Source of the DNA: Chrysomallon squamiferum
Taxonomy: Eukaryota; Mollusca; Gastropoda; Neomphalida; Peltospiridae
Assembly (NCBI GenBank): GCA_012295275.1
Contig: CM022672.1
Coordinates: forward strand, 27,288,430 to 27,352,429
Direction of reading: 5' to 3'
DNA length: 64,000 nt
In this document: positions 12,750 to 26,870 of the stretch, piece after piece
Numbering within the stretch: position 1 is the stretch's first letter
How the letters are laid out: every line of letters starts with the position of its first letter
Made by a program: the position numbers and the translations under genes
The notes under the pieces: generated by a model
Seen by the model: the letters and a program-made list of their open reading frames with translations, nothing else
The model's database searches: none
What the model was told of the DNA's origin: nothing

Positions 12750-15091
12750 GTTGTTTAAAGAGTATCCAAAGTCAAAAATATTTTATGGATGTAAAAGTAA
12801 TTGTAACTTAATTTTCTGATAAACATAAGATTAATTAAATAAATATATATTAAGTATCATCTTTATCATATTCCCAAATCACAGTATTCCAGAATCAAAA
12901 TATCCATGCATTAAATATTTGCATAAATAATATTCTGCTTGATTTCAAAAATAGAAGATGGAAATACTTGGATTAATTTTTTGTTTCAAAATATATAGAT
13001 GTGAACTGAATTTTTGGTTGTTTTTGTTCAGGTATCTTTAATGTCTTTGAAAACAGGACAGACTTAAGTAGCAGCATTTTGCATGATCAGATCCCTGAAG
13101 TTTAACAGTATGTTATTTATTTTTCTTTCTATATTATAATTATATGTAAATTATTTTCTGTAGAGGAATGTCCTAACATTGCAAATGCCCGTGGACTGGG
13201 AACTCTGAGGTATTTGATGTACAAGAAATACACTGAGGTTGGTTCCATCTCTAAGGTTTTTTTTTTTAAAATTATTTTTACCGTTTCTACATATTATTAT
13301 TTTATTTATTAGTAGTATTATTTTTATTTGTTGCTTTCCTTTGTGTATTTTTTAATGGGATAAGTTCATCTTTATTGTAAGATATTATTTTTAGTTTTCT
13401 CTTTGTTTATTAATTTTTTATGACTTGTGTAAAAAATATATTATTTTGACATGTTTGTAGACAGTTTAAAATAGCATAGTTATTTCTGTATAAGTAAAAA
13501 ATATTGTTATTATTTTCTCTAAAGGATGTTGTTGATAACAGGTAATGATGATGATGATGATGATTAATGTGTTTTATTTATGATTTCAGAACAGTTTTGG
13601 TTCCGGGAGCTGGGATGAGATGATTCAGGTTTGTTTTTTACAATAAATTATTTTTTTCATGAAGAAGTTTTTAAGTGAATGTATCTCTGTGTGTGTCTGT
13701 TAAAACATGAAGAAGAGTTTTTTAAGTGAATGTATCTGTCTGTATGTGTAATGAATGCTTTTACTGACTATCTCACTTTGATGTCAACGAAATGTGTTGT
13801 TTTAGTCTCTTTTTGCAGAATTATCTTATCTTTTTGTTTTTTTAAAATATATTTCATGGAATTTTTTTATATATGTATATCAGACTGCTGTTGGAGATAG
13901 CCCATATCTAAAAGAGCAACTTGTGACACAGATCATGTGTTACAATGATCTCACCGAAGCTGCAAAATGGGCCAACTACTACAACCTGCCAGATTCCTCA
14001 ATACCAGGACCAGTACAAGAAGCCAGAGCAAAGCTTGCCACGTTTGTATTACTTCAAAAATTAATTACTTGTCTAGTTTTTCAAAGGCAACTGTTAGTCC
14101 TTTTCTTTCTGCTGGAAGGTGCATTTAAAACATTTTTCTTGCTGCCAGTCATTAATAGTAGTTAATGAGATATCACAGTAGGTAGCTGGAGTTTTGTGCA
14201 ACTTATATTTTACAATTAATGCAAGAAAATGATTTCAAAATCTTTCTTAGCAACTTACATTTTACAAAAAAAAATGAAAGAAAAATATCTGAAATTTCAT
14301 TTTTTTTTAATTTTTTAAATATTAAATTTTTTTTCAATTCAAATTCTTAAAGAGTATCTATTATCTGGTTGAATTCATGCAAATGTATTACTCTGGCACC
14401 CAAAGATTCTAACTAGTTGCTGTAAGCATATCAAAAACATTCAACAGTTGTATTAATCTTGCATTAATCTTTTTACCAACGAAACTAAAGTTTATCTTTT
14501 TACACTGATATAATTCATGCATTAACTTACAAAACTTATTATGGAATGTAAACATATGTTTAGTAACAACATTTAAAAATTACATATGAATCTTATTTCA
14601 TTATGAAATAATGTTAAAAATGGATTTTTGAAATTAATATATTTGTTAAATAAAATAATTCTGTAATAAAATGTACTGAGATTGTTCAACTGTTATTTAC
14701 ATTAGAATGCCAGAAAAGTGTAAATATCATAAATATTTATAATTATGCTTACAAAATTAAAAATAAACATTATTGCATAGTGAGCTTATATATTAACACT
14801 GACTAGTTTTGTAATATGACAAAAAACATTACAGCCTTAAAGCAGATGAGCCAGTTCCTACACTGACATTCAATGACGGAGAAGAAAACTGGGATGATGA
14901 ATGTATACCACAAAGTGAGATGAACAAACATTATCATCAACTGTCAATCCCACTGGAACATATCACTATTGTCGACTCCAAACAAAAACTGCAGGCATGT
15001 TTCAAACACATCATACAGGTATGCTTTTGTTGATATCTCTTATTTTAGTATTAACAGTTATTATTTATCACACATACTTTATTATTTTTAT

Positions 15092-15178
<87 letters not shown>

Positions 15179-18100
15179 TAGCTATAATATTGTAATTGAG
15201 AGAAGGTCCATTCATTGTTGAATTTGATTACCGTGCAAATATTTATGAATAGATTCAACATCAGTGTGAAAAAAAAAGTTTATGGACAATATTTCTTTTT
15301 ACAAGAATGTTAAAAATATACAATATCTCATATTTCATTACTCCAAGCTGGGTTAAATACTGTCTCATAATGCATGTTATGTCTGGTGGGAAAACATGAA
15401 TTGTTTTACTTCATGAGAAAGATATCTAATTTTAAACATTTGTTAAAAAAACTATATATAACAGTCAGAATATGGCATATTAATCATTAATATTCTACAT
15501 GTTTAAAGCAAAGGGTTTATCATTTCAACAGAAAAGATCTGAATACTAGTTTTATAGCTATTGCAGCATAATCACTTTGTTTCCACGTTTTCCCAGTCAG
15601 ATTTATAATTACCAAAACATGGACATCTAAAAACCAGTAATAAATAAAAAATTTAAACATCTGTGTTATAAATCAGACGACTATATGAATACAACCGATT
15701 CTGAAACATTAATGTTTTAAAAAATATTGGTTGAAAAATAATAATAATGATGATAAAAATATAACCATTCTGAATTTTTGAAGTAAAACATTTTGTTTTA
15801 TTTATTATTTCAGCCAGGAACCATCATAGGAGTAGATTCTGAATGGAGACCATCTTTTGCCAATGTGCCTGCCAGGTATTTATCTCATGTAACAGTTTCA
15901 TTGATATCAAAGTAAAAATCAAAAGAAAAATGTTTTACAAGTTAATATTTTCTTTTAACTCTTTAACATCTACATACATTTTTTTTTTTAAATTTTAAAC
16001 AGTTTAATTTTGAGAAGAACTATTTATTATTCAAAACATTTTTTTTTTTTTTTTTTTTTTTTTTTCAGATTGGCTTTAATTCAGTTGGCAGTCAAGGATT
16101 ATGTTTATCTCATTGACTGCCATGTTCTGAAGTCTGTCATGGATGAACAGGATTGGGCAGACTTTGCTACCAACATTTTCTGTGACCAGACTCTTCTAAA
16201 ACTGGGTAATTTATTCATTATTTATTTACATGTTTGCTGATTTCTTCTGTAATGAAAACAGAAAACATATCTATATCTTTTAATTACTTATTATAATAAT
16301 GCAAAAATAAAATGGAGAAACAAATAAACATTTCATTACATTATTGCTGTTTGGAGGATACAAAAATAAAATATTATATAAGTCATATTATAATGATGGA
16401 TCAGTTGACTAATTGTGGCTGGCTGATTTTATCCTCATTCTCTCAGAGATCATTGAAAATTTGTAAAATTTTTTCAGCTTTTTTTCATATTTGTATCAAG
16501 AATTTCAGTCTGGGGACATTTTAAAATTTAATTTTTTATTATAATTGTTTATATAGGTTTTGGATTTGAAGGTGATTTAAAAATGATGGTAAACACTTTT
16601 CCCAGTACGAAGGAACCATTGCTGGAAATGAAGAGAGTCATAAACTTAGAAGATCTCACAAAACAAGTAATTTTAATTACTTACTGAATGTTTCAGAGCA
16701 GTAATAGATTGAGGAGAAATGTTTCATTGATCAGTGATCATATTAAAACATTAACTATTTTCTTTTCTGAACATTGAATTTGTTTGCTGAAATGATATTT
16801 TAATACAATTATTTAAAAAAATAAAAATAAATAAATAAATAAATAAATAACAACATTATGTACAATGGAGAAAGAATAACTAGGATCAGACAAAATTTGG
16901 CACTTTTGATATTTGGTAATTTCTAAATTAATCATTTTTTTGAAAAGAATTGATAAAAATTATTTTTAAATTTAAGTTCTTTTAGAATTTATTTTAATTT
17001 ATAAATAACATTTTCAGTTTATTTTTCATGTTCTTTGATTAAACAAAAAATACAAATCCAAATGGTGAAAATAATATTGGATACTAATAGATTAAAACAA
17101 ACAATTAATTTTACTGTTTTATTCTAGTATTTATGATTTGTTTTAAATTTGTATTTGTGATTTGTTAATCATTTGTATTTATGATTATTTAAAACAAACA
17201 AAAAAAAAAAAAATTCTTAATATTTTAGATTTTTGGTGATGGGCCAGTGATGTTAAATGAAAAAGTCCTCGAAGGTGACGAGGCTGGTGCAACATCATCA
17301 GCAACTGACAACAGGCATGATGGTCATGATGATGATGATGTGAGCAGTGAAGGTGGAGCTGTTGCCAGACCATTCAAGTTTATGAAGAAAGAAGAACGTG
17401 GATTAAGTGAGCTGGTGCGGCGATGTCTTGGTAAACCTTTACATAAAATAGAACAGATGTCTGACTGGGAGAGGAGACCACTGAGACAGGAGCAGGTTAT
17501 TTATGCAGGTTTGTTTGCCAGATTTTTGCCTAGACAAAGAATTTAACCACACCTCACTGGCAGAATCCTTGTTTGGAGAACAACAAATGTGTCTCAGAAT
17601 TTATCTTTTTTGGTGCATTTATTTCGCTATTCATTCTATTCACATATTTATTTACTTGTAACTCTGATCACCATGTAGCTGGGATAACTGACCATAAAAT
17701 TTGCTTTCCATGAAATAAAGTTTTTGTATGTATTGTAATATTCTCAATTTAATGGTCAATGAACTCTATCATTTCTTATTATTTATACATTTTTTATACG
17801 TTTCTTAATATTTTAAAATTTATATTTAGCACTGGATGCCTATGTCCTACTGGAAATTTATGGTGTTCTTCTGAAGCATATTGAGGACAGAAATCTTGAC
17901 ATTAATCCTGAACCACCTCTCTCCAGCAAATGGTGTAAACCCACTCGTAGTGACAAGAAAAAGGCCAAAGCAGCAGGACAAAAATTACCAAAACCTGAAA
18001 CGGTTTGTCTACAATTTGTACTTTTATGTCATATTTATTTTAATAAAAACATATATTTGTGATTTGCTACTAATTGGATGATTGTTTAAGGATGGAAAAT

Positions 18101-20276
18101 AGTATATAAAACTCTGTATTTATCTTCTTGATGTCTTCATGCACCCAAAATGACATATACATTTGATATTGTGCCTTATAAAGAAATAATGTAAATACAG
18201 TATACATATTGTTATGTCTTTTCTTCAAATTATTGGGTTGAAACAAAAGTAAATAGCCTTTTTTAAATGAAAGTCAAACACAATATTTACATATTCGATT
18301 GATTGAGCCACATATGTGCATTTTGTTTCACTACCTTTCACCATCTTTGAGTCAGCTTCCTGATTCCATCCTTCCAGAACTTGGCATCTTTTCTGGGTGA
18401 TAAACACTGCAAACCTTTGTTCAAACACAAATAGTAGCACCTGGTCTGATCTGTCAGTGCTATACATTCACATTATTATCTTTGGTGAAGTTTCTGAAGA
18501 TTCATTTAATTCAAAACATTGTGAGTAGATGAAGCATTATCTAAAATAGTATTGTCATTTCTTTCATGACGAGGGACAAAAGAGTTATCAGTTTTAACCA
18601 ATACTGGATGGAACAATGACTTGTTCCTAAGATATTTCTGTTTCATATATGTCTCACAATTACTCCATATTGCCAGCAAAATATATATTTTATTGCAGTC
18701 TCAGACGGTTTGGAATTCACATAGAACAGGAGAACCAATAAAACCAAATCAGCTGCGGGTTGTTGTGGATACGATGCTACAAGGTCTGGGCCGTCATCTA
18801 CGAAGTTGTGGGGTTGACGTGCGCATTTTAGAAAATAACGAAGATCATGACAAAACTGTTCAGGTAATAATTAGTTCTGAGCTAAATCTTAATCTATCAA
18901 AACAAAATTTTTCCAACATATTCTCCCTGGCTCCAATAGGAAACAATGCAAATGGATATGTGCGTGTAAAAGATTTATAGATTGTAATTAGAATAGGTTT
19001 TTGTCTTTCTTTATTTCAAACTGTAATATGAGACACTTATGAATGTAATAAACAGATAAGACCATGCTGTTTCATTTGGTTTCTGTGCTTTTGTTTTACT
19101 TTTTTTTTTTTTTTTCATAGATTTGCCTCAGAGAAGGAAGAATTGTCCTAAGCAGTGGAAAACCTTATGCAATGGTATGTCATAATTAACCACAGACATT
19201 CACAGAAAATAAAAAAAAGTTTCACCTGAAACATTTTTTTGTTTATTTTATAAACGAATGTTTTATTAATTTCAGATTTGTGCCCGTGTAACACCAGACA
19301 TGTGTTACAACGTTCAAACAGAAAAAGCTCGAGAACAAGCTGCCGAAGTTTTACATCATTTTAATGTCAGAGTCACACCACAAGATATTTTTAGTCGTTG
19401 TCAGGTAACAGTGATGTTTTTTTTGTTTTTTTATTCTGTTCTATTAGTGGTTTTCCTACTTAAATTTAATAATTAAATAAATTTAAAAATAAAAATAATA
19501 AAAATGTAAAAGCAACATATTATTAATTACCTAATTCTCTTGTAACTTCTGTCATTTTCACATGGACCATTATAATATTTAAAAACTTTATTTTTTGCAA
19601 AGGTTTTACTTGTAACGGATGAAAACAATTAGAAACACTTAACAAGGATTTAGACCAACAATTTGAACAAGGTAATAATTTCACATGGAACAATAATATA
19701 TACAAAAACAAACACTGAAAGCTTTGGAGGAATAAGACAAGTAGTTTTATATTATCTGTTTTGGTAATGGGCATGAAATTATGTTTCGATGTAATAATGT
19801 AATTTAATCTAATACTTTTATTTTGTTGTTTTATTCAATTTGAAAGATTTTAATTATTATTATTATTACTAAAAATATATATATATTTTTTTTTTTTAAA
19901 TTAGGTCTGTAATGGTGATAGTTACATCAAAATTCCAGGTTCAGATCTTAAGCTGCTATATCAAAGACATAATCAGTTAAAGAAGGGAAAGAACTCTGCA
20001 GAAATGAGCCACACTGTTCCAGATTTTGAATCACAGTTTCTTCGAGACTATGGAATAGTGTTGTCATCTGTGAAAATTGCAGGCAGTGGAGCATTACTTC
20101 AGGTGGACAGTGTTCCTGAACCAATGTTTAATAAAATTGATTCATTTTTTTGCTGTGCCAAATGTGGAAAGGTATTCTGGGAAGGATCGCACTTTACTCG
20201 AGTCTGTGACCAGTTCAAGCATGTACTTTATGTAAATGATGGGAAAACCTTTTATAACAGTCAAATGAAAGAATAA
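10543..20276 (+). CDS. EXD3: EXD3 / Mut-7-type 3'-5' exonuclease
   Basis: This is a homologue of human EXD3 and C. elegans MUT-7, a DEDDy 3'-5' exonuclease plus a Mut7-C domain; the worm protein acts in siRNA amplification and transposon silencing. Seventeen exons join in phase: 10543-11094, 11279-11332, 11889-12028, 12442-12539, 13164-13237, 13590-13628, 13884-14041, 14835-15018, 15814-15875, 16069-16205, 16557-16666, 17229-17508, 17830-18002, 18699-18863, 19121-19174, 19276-19404, 19905-20276. They give 926 aa (human about 876). Residues 1-430 are a helical N-terminal region. Exo I is GVDSEW (D441, E443), exo II is FGFEGDL (D506) and exo III is YAALDAY (Y628, D632), so the catalytic set is complete. 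An aspartate/histidine-rich insert (HDGHDDDD) lies between exo II and III. Mut7-C starts at about residue 706 (LRVVVDTMLQGLGRHLR) and ends in a probable zinc ribbon (CQVCNG ... CAKCGKVFW). The ATG at 10543 opens a long first coding exon. Confidence 0.93.
12685..12752. repeat. (TTA)n microsatellite
   Basis: More than 20 uninterrupted TTA units lie within the EXD3 intron after 12539. Spurious poly-isoleucine frames arise from it. Confidence 0.95.
15095..15178. repeat. (ATT)n plus poly-T tract
   Basis: About 50 bp of ATT repeat run into about 30 T in the EXD3 intron after 15018. Confidence 0.95.
18230..18640 (-). mobile_element. Decayed mariner-like transposase 3' end, intronic in EXD3
   Basis: In the EXD3 intron 18003-18698 the minus strand translates, with stops, to a stretch resembling the C-terminus of Tc1/mariner transposases (KFWKDGIRKLTQRW at about 18360-18400, then KQNAHMW). 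It is followed toward 18235 by the typical FVSTQ-like end and a candidate terminal-inverted-repeat remnant (ttgggttgaaacaaaagtaa on the plus strand). Several in-frame stops make it nonfunctional. No matching 5' end was found. The family assignment is by motif resemblance only. Confidence 0.5.
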
Positions 20277-21104
20277 TAAAAATGTAATTTTTTTTTCTTT
20301 TTTTTAAATGACTTTAGTGAATTTTAGTTGTTTTTTGTTAGTTTTTAAAGTTTTAAAAGGAAAATATTTATAAGTTTGATGATGAACATATCTTACTGAC
20401 ATTTTATAGAAAATCTCATCTTTTTTTATTTTTAAAAACCAAAAGAAAAGGTAACTTTGTATATAACTTATGTTAACAGCAGAGACTGACTTTCATTTAT
20501 GACTGACCATTCTGAAATAAATTTCATAACAAGAATTGTTGTTCATTTTCTTTCTTTGATTATTTATTTATTTATTTTTTGTCATATTTATTAGAATTAA
20601 ATCAATTTAATTTGAAATTATTGTAATAAATATTTCATTTACATGAATTTAATTATTTCAAAAACAATGAAAGTTCTTTGATAAAATCAAATGCTGATAT
20701 TTAAAATCAGTTATGTTTGAAACTGTGTTCATAGCATATAAACAAATTCTATCTTTTAAAGTATATTCTAACAGAGTATGTTTACTTGCTCACTAAACTA
20801 TATTAGATAATATAATTAACCTATTTCAAATTTTGTATTTTTATTATAACATGTGATCTGTTACGTAAGACCATTGTTAGTTTTGTGACAGCTTTATATC
20901 AGATAAATTTAGATTTATCAGAAACATTCTGCTTTTATGTATGTGACTACCAAACAAGCTTATCTTGTTTGTTTGTGTATTCTTGTGTTTCCATTTCAAA
21001 CATAGTATGTAAAATTAACCAAACTGAGACAGCATAGCTCTAATACGGTAAATAGATATCACTGAAATGGTAATATATCACCACAATTATCTCAATTACA
21101 ATTA

Positions 21105-21142
<38 letters not shown>

Positions 21143-21510
21143 AAAAATAAAAATAAAAACAATTGCAAAAATTAAATATCTAGCGATCTGTTTAGGAAAC
21201 GGGACCATATCAATACATGGCCAGCACCCTTGGTTATCTGGTATTGTATTCCATGGCTTCATTCCACAACTTCTTTCTTTCACTTCACCCTGATACAGTG
21301 CACTTATAGAGAATGTATTAATAACCAAAACGGATACATAAATCCATAGTGGGTTTTTTAATTTTTATGTATTTATTTATTTATTTTCTGTTGTGAATCA
21401 TTTTCATTTATTTATTTTGGGGTTATTTAAAGTTTCATACTTAATATAAAAATTATCAAATTGTCAAGTATTAATATTGTTTTTCTTGAAGATGTGGATG
21501 CATGTGCTGG

Positions 21511-21551
<41 letters not shown>

Positions 21552-21820
21552 TTATGTTTATTTATTTTATATTTTTAATATGTGAGATTGTATGCGTCTT
21601 GAAACACAATGATTATAATCAAAATGTCACCGCGTTTATGACAAATACTTTTAGACAGGATGTGTAACTAGAAAATAAATGAAGGGAGAGTACTCTAATT
21701 TAAAGAAATTTAACACATGCGCAAATTATATGGGTCGAAAAAAAAGAGCTGACAACATAGTACACGTTGCGATAAGTTTATTTACAGACATATCATGAGT
21801 TGACAAAATTATTAAAAACT
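20277..21820. other. EXD3/CACFD1 intergenic region
   Basis: AATAAA occurs at 20275-20280 (overlapping the EXD3 stop) and at 20516-20521. An (AT)n run lies at about 21107-21136, an (AAT)n run at 21511-21551, and a less AT-rich unexplained block at about 21180-21330. No gene is supported. Confidence 0.5.
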
Positions 21821-24270
21821 ATGGGGCAGATAATTAGTGCAAACGCTAGTGCTGCCCAACTGCACGAATCAGGTGTTCCAGAAGAAAAGGCAGCATGGTG
21901 GTGTCGCATGCTTGCTCGTGGAATCGGCATAATTGGTGGTTTAGGTATTTTTTTATTTCATATTATTTATTTATGTTACTGTTAGGTATACGATATCAGT
22001 GCATGTGCATAAAATGTAATTTTTACATACATCCAGTGACTGACGACTCGTCCCCGTCTTTTATCTTTTATTTTATTTTCATGACAGCGTAAGCCATAAA
22101 GGATGTGTATAATTTTAAGTACCTTTAATTTTTTAAATATGAGTGTAATTCTGTAATTTTAATTTATATTTATAATGATGAATACATTTGATTTTCTGTA
22201 TAATGTATTGATTAATATATTTCAGTTAATTTAAATTTGATAAATTTATTGCAATATATATGAATACGTCATCTACCCTAAGCCTGCAGTTTGGAAAAAC
22301 TGACCATTATTCATTTTGATATCAGAAATAATTGATGAATTATACAATTTGTAGTTATCAGTACAATTTTGAGTCAAAGGATGAAAGGCAGAAAAAGTTA
22401 CTGAAATTACTTTTCTTTTCATTTTCAGTTGCAATGATAACAGGATTTATATCTCTAATAACATTTACTCCTCTCTGTTTGGTAGCTGGGATATTGTTAA
22501 TGTGAGTATCAAGGATTACATTTTAAAAAACAAAAAGACTATGATAATAATTTCTTTAACTTTATAACTGACTGTTTTGCAATTACGTGGTTTAACTGAT
22601 TTTCCTAATTTCAGTCATTTTACAAATTGGAAGAATGTAAAGCCCATTATTCTTCTGCAGTCCATAGCAGTTAACAAGGCTAACACTATAAATATACTCA
22701 GTGGCCAGATTCATGCAGTTTCTTCCTCCATAGATTAATTATGTAAAATGTATTACTTGCCGTTCAAACAAAACTACAACTTTGTCAGATATATATAAAT
22801 TTATGTTTGAAAAGTTCCCAGAATTTTGATGTTTGAAAATGTATGTGTATTTTTATTAGTAGTAGTAGTATTATTATTATTATTTTTTTTTATATATATA
22901 TATACATTTGTACACAATTTTATTGTTTTTATTTAATGCAGTATTGATTTCTGATTATGGCAACATTCCCAAGATAATATATATTACAAAATAGTTAGAA
23001 ATTTACAATATTTTCTTTTTTGTAAACGTACCTTGTTAGAATTTTTATTTAATTCTCAATTCTCCTGGAAATATTATTTTTTGGTTTATTTAATTTTTTT
23101 GCCCTTTGATCTAGGCTTCTTGGATTCTTCGTAGTTCTCCTAGAAGCTCCTTGCTGTTGCTCATTCCTTGATTTCATTCAACCAATTACACGCTTCTCGG
23201 AGAACCGTCCTTACTATCAAAAGGCAGTAATATATGGAGTGTAAGTATAGTTTTGTAGAAATCAAACTTGGTTTTTCATCTTGAATTTATTCTTGAAAAA
23301 CAGAAGTTAAATGTAAGTGGGCAATTTTTCCTAACACTAAAAAGGGTTTATCACATACTGCATCTAGTTGATTTTTAATCTGGTTTTTTTGCTCCAGTTA
23401 TTTAACAGGCATACTGATGCTTGTGCATTTCCATCCTTCTTCTCAGATTATAAAAATCACATATTTTAAAGAAATGCACATTAATTTTTATAAGAAATTT
23501 GGTGTTAATTGAATTCAGCTATCTTTTTCATTTTTTTTCTTCTTTACAGACCTTCAATTCTACCAGTTGCTCTCTGTTTCACCCTGACCACATTATTTGG
23601 CTGTGGCCTTGTTTTTGCATCAGCTACTTTTTACATGATGATGGCAGTGGGCAACAAGTATGTATGCAGTCATATGTCTGATATGATGCAGAAAATTTTA
23701 TATTTTACTGTAATGCTTTTAAAATTTCAGTTATCATTATGCAGCCGTTCCATTCATTTCTTATCTTCAGAAATTAATTCTGTTTATATCATTGCATGTG
23801 CTTAAACTTCAGTGACACAAAATGTATTTTTTTATTCTTTTTATACATATTCAGTGTTGACAATTGACCTTTTTTTGGTGAATGACAGCATGAGACCCAA
23901 AGAAAGTGCATATTAGATGCATTTAATTTTCACCATTTAATATTTTACTGTAATTCGTGTAAAATTTCAGTTATTAGTACATAGCTAATTACTTCATTAC
24001 TTATCTTCAAATATTAATTTCCACAGAACTAATTAAATATACCATTCGCTTAGTACAGAAGTGCTTCTCTTCCTTTTTTTTTTTTCATTTAATTGGCCTT
24101 GTTTTTAAATGTATTTATTTATTGCCTTTTCTAAATATTTAAATTTAAAATAAAAATCATTTTTGTTTTACAGAGCTGACAAAGAGACCATGGCACAGCG
24201 AGCAAGAGGGAATGACATGGAAATGAAATCTGACCTAATCAATAATGAAATTAAAGCTGACACGCTGTGA
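21821..24270 (+). CDS. CACFD1: Calcium channel flower homologue (CACFD1)
   Basis: Flower is a synaptic-vesicle/plasma-membrane tetraspan protein implicated in calcium entry, coupling of exo- and endocytosis, and cell-fitness comparison. Five exons join in phase: 21821-21944, 22429-22501, 23115-23240, 23550-23657, 24174-24270, for 175 aa (human about 172). Membrane segments can be seen at about residues 35-60 (LARGIGIIGGL..MITGFISLITF) and 60-78, then 100-145 (two helices, ILPVALCFTLTTLFGCGLVFASATFYMMMAVG). The family signature LLEAPCCCSF contains the conserved membrane glutamate (E76) that has been linked to ion selectivity. The cytosolic tail begins with KADKETMAQRA. The ATG at 21821 starts MGQIISANAS; the ATG slightly upstream (21794) runs into a stop after one codon. 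Exon count and positions are firm. Confidence 0.93.
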
Positions 24271-26870
24271 CGTCATAATCTGTCATTAACAATGTTTAGA
24301 TGGTTAATTTGATGTCAGTTTAACAAGCAAAGAATGATCAGTATCATCATCAAAATACATTTATTAAATATTATTTACTAAAGAATTAAAATCAAGTACA
24401 AGTATTACATCATTCAGTTGCTAGAAGTTTTGCTTAGTTAATTTAATTTAGTAAACATGGCTAATATATCATCATTGGTGCACATGATAGTAATTAAGAA
24501 GTAAAGTAAAATGAAATTTATGATATGCAGTAAAATTTATTGTCTGATAAATACAAATATGACTAGAGTATCATCAGCATGCATATTATTTATTATTAGA
24601 CTGTACTTAATGTATCATGTTTGTTGTAACTATGGAAAAACTATTGTTGAAAGTTTTAACAGGGTAACTGCATGTTAGTAAAAATAAATATTTGATTTCA
24701 TAATAGCTTATCACTTACAGCTTATAGCTTATTTTAACAATAATGAGTACATTTTTGACAAATTATCTCCCACCAGAAGTATCATCTGCTGTTACTGGTT
24801 AAACTTAACTTTTTCTGGAAGCATTAAAATGGAATCAGAATTCTTTATTTTTAACTGAATCTGAAATTATCTAAAATCAATTTAATGGTAAAAAAAGAAA
24901 ATGAATGAGACTGGTGATTTCTTAATTATGTTTGTAGTCCTTGTTTTATTACTTTTTATTTTTTATTTGATTGATCGATTGATTTTTATTATTTATTTAT
25001 ACATTTTGTTAAATTTTGAATGTTGTTTGGGGTTTTTAAATTAATTTTTCTTTCTCTATTTATTTGTTTTTATAAACTGTCCATTATTTTTTAATGAGAC
25101 ACTCTTTGCAGTGTTATATTGGTACCAGAAATAAATATCTCCTCATCTTAATATTCATTGAAAAGGTACAGGCTTTTAGTAGATAATAATAAATTACATA
25201 CTATTACTGTGACACTGAAGGCTGTTATATCTGCCAAAACAGCACCTCTCAATGTGCATATATCAGTATATGTTATTACAGACAAATATTTATTTATTTA
25301 GTTTTCATTTATATTTTATTCTTTTTTTTAAACTCATTTAATTGAAATTGCCATAGTTAAAATTTATATTGTAAACCTTGTTAGCTGTAAAATAAAAAAT
25401 GGCATCGTAAAATGGAAGGCTGTTGTAATTTAAGGGAGAGCATTATATCTTATATTTATTCTTTTAACTGTTTTAGTGAGATGTATGTTTTGTGGTTATA
25501 ATTTTATGACAAATGTATTTTTATTTAGAATTAATGAACTGATGTCATATTTCTTCCAAATAAATGTACAGCACTCTTTTATGCAAGAAATTATTTACTG
25601 ATTACAAAGACACTGTCTTGCTTAAAACCATTCCATGGAAAATGTTTTTGACTTTTAATGATAATGTTACGATGTTTGGTGGGTTTTTTTGGGGGGGGGT
25701 TCCAGACCATGACATAATTTATTTTTTATATGTGCTGAAGACTGCAGTTGTTTGTACAAATACAGCATTGTTCAGTTTTCTTAATATGTGAAGCAAATAG
25801 CATCATGGATTTTTTTTTCTGTGTCACAAATAAAGCATAAACTATCCACATTTTTTTGGACAGTAAAATATTTATGGATTTTTTCCTTGTTTTACTCAAG
25901 CATTACTTTACTGAATGGAGATCTGAACATTTCTTTAAGGTACAATATATGGAATGTACATATTCTTTATAATTATTTTCTTCAGTGATTTACTTCACTT
26001 TTTAACTTATTTATTTGTTAATTTTTTATTTTAGTAATTTTAACCCTGTTTTTGAAGGTTAGTCATATTTCTTTAGAAGTTTTCTATTTTAATAATAATA
26101 ATTTTGGTCAACAAAATATGTTGAAAAGCTATAGGTAAAACAGTAGTTTTGATTTTGATGAATTGCTTTATTATTATTCTTATATACTTCTCAGAGTTAA
26201 GTTTCAGATATTGTTATCAAACTATTAAAACTGAAATTTACACACAAACCATGCAGTTTTTAATGTATGAAGAGGAGGTCAAAACTTGTAAATGTTCACA
26301 TACCAGCATTGTGTACATACTTGATGTATTTAATGTATTCGTGTGCAATAACATTTCATTTTGTCTTCATTATGTCCTTGCCTGTACTTATTTGGTGTCT
26401 GTCATTAAGTGTTCATAATTGTGAAAACGAGAATGTTTATGTTGTGGGAACTGTAGAAGCTAGTGATACTTGGTAACATTGTAAATGACAATCTCACTAT
26501 GTTAGTTGTAACGATTATGTGATAGATTAAAATGTATCTGTATTATCTTTAAAACTAATCAAGTAATTATTGTATTTTTTAAAAAAGAATAGATGTCTAG
26601 TTATCTGTTTATGGTTTGGTATAAATTCATACTGATGGTGTAGACATTAAAATTTTACACTAGATGCCAAATTCTAAGTAGCATTAAGTATTACTGATTT
26701 CTGTATGTGTGATTTGGAATAAATTCACTTTGTGGGTGTCGTATCTTTTGTAGATGCCTTTGTTAATAAAATAAAAAAAAATAACCATCGTATGATTTTG
26801 TTGTTTTCTTTCCTTCTTTTAATCAAGTACACAGTTGTCTTCCTTCTGTAACCCAGTGTTTGAAATCTGA
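24271..26870. other. Long AT-rich region after CACFD1, probable 3'UTR
   Basis: This is 2.6 kb with several AATAAA hexamers, for example near 26765 just before an A-rich stretch. No recognisable coding sequence was found; the short open frames at 25560-26480 have no family features. It may represent an extended 3'UTR, but no boundary can be proven here. Confidence 0.4.

Noticed and set aside
12549-12758. Poly-isoleucine membrane-like small proteins at (ATT)n tracts (also near 15000, 31900 and 48200)
   Set aside because: Translations of microsatellites, not genes.
25564-26476. Several 66-89-codon open frames downstream of CACFD1
   Set aside because: No homology, mutually overlapping frames and AT-rich composition; more likely 3'UTR.
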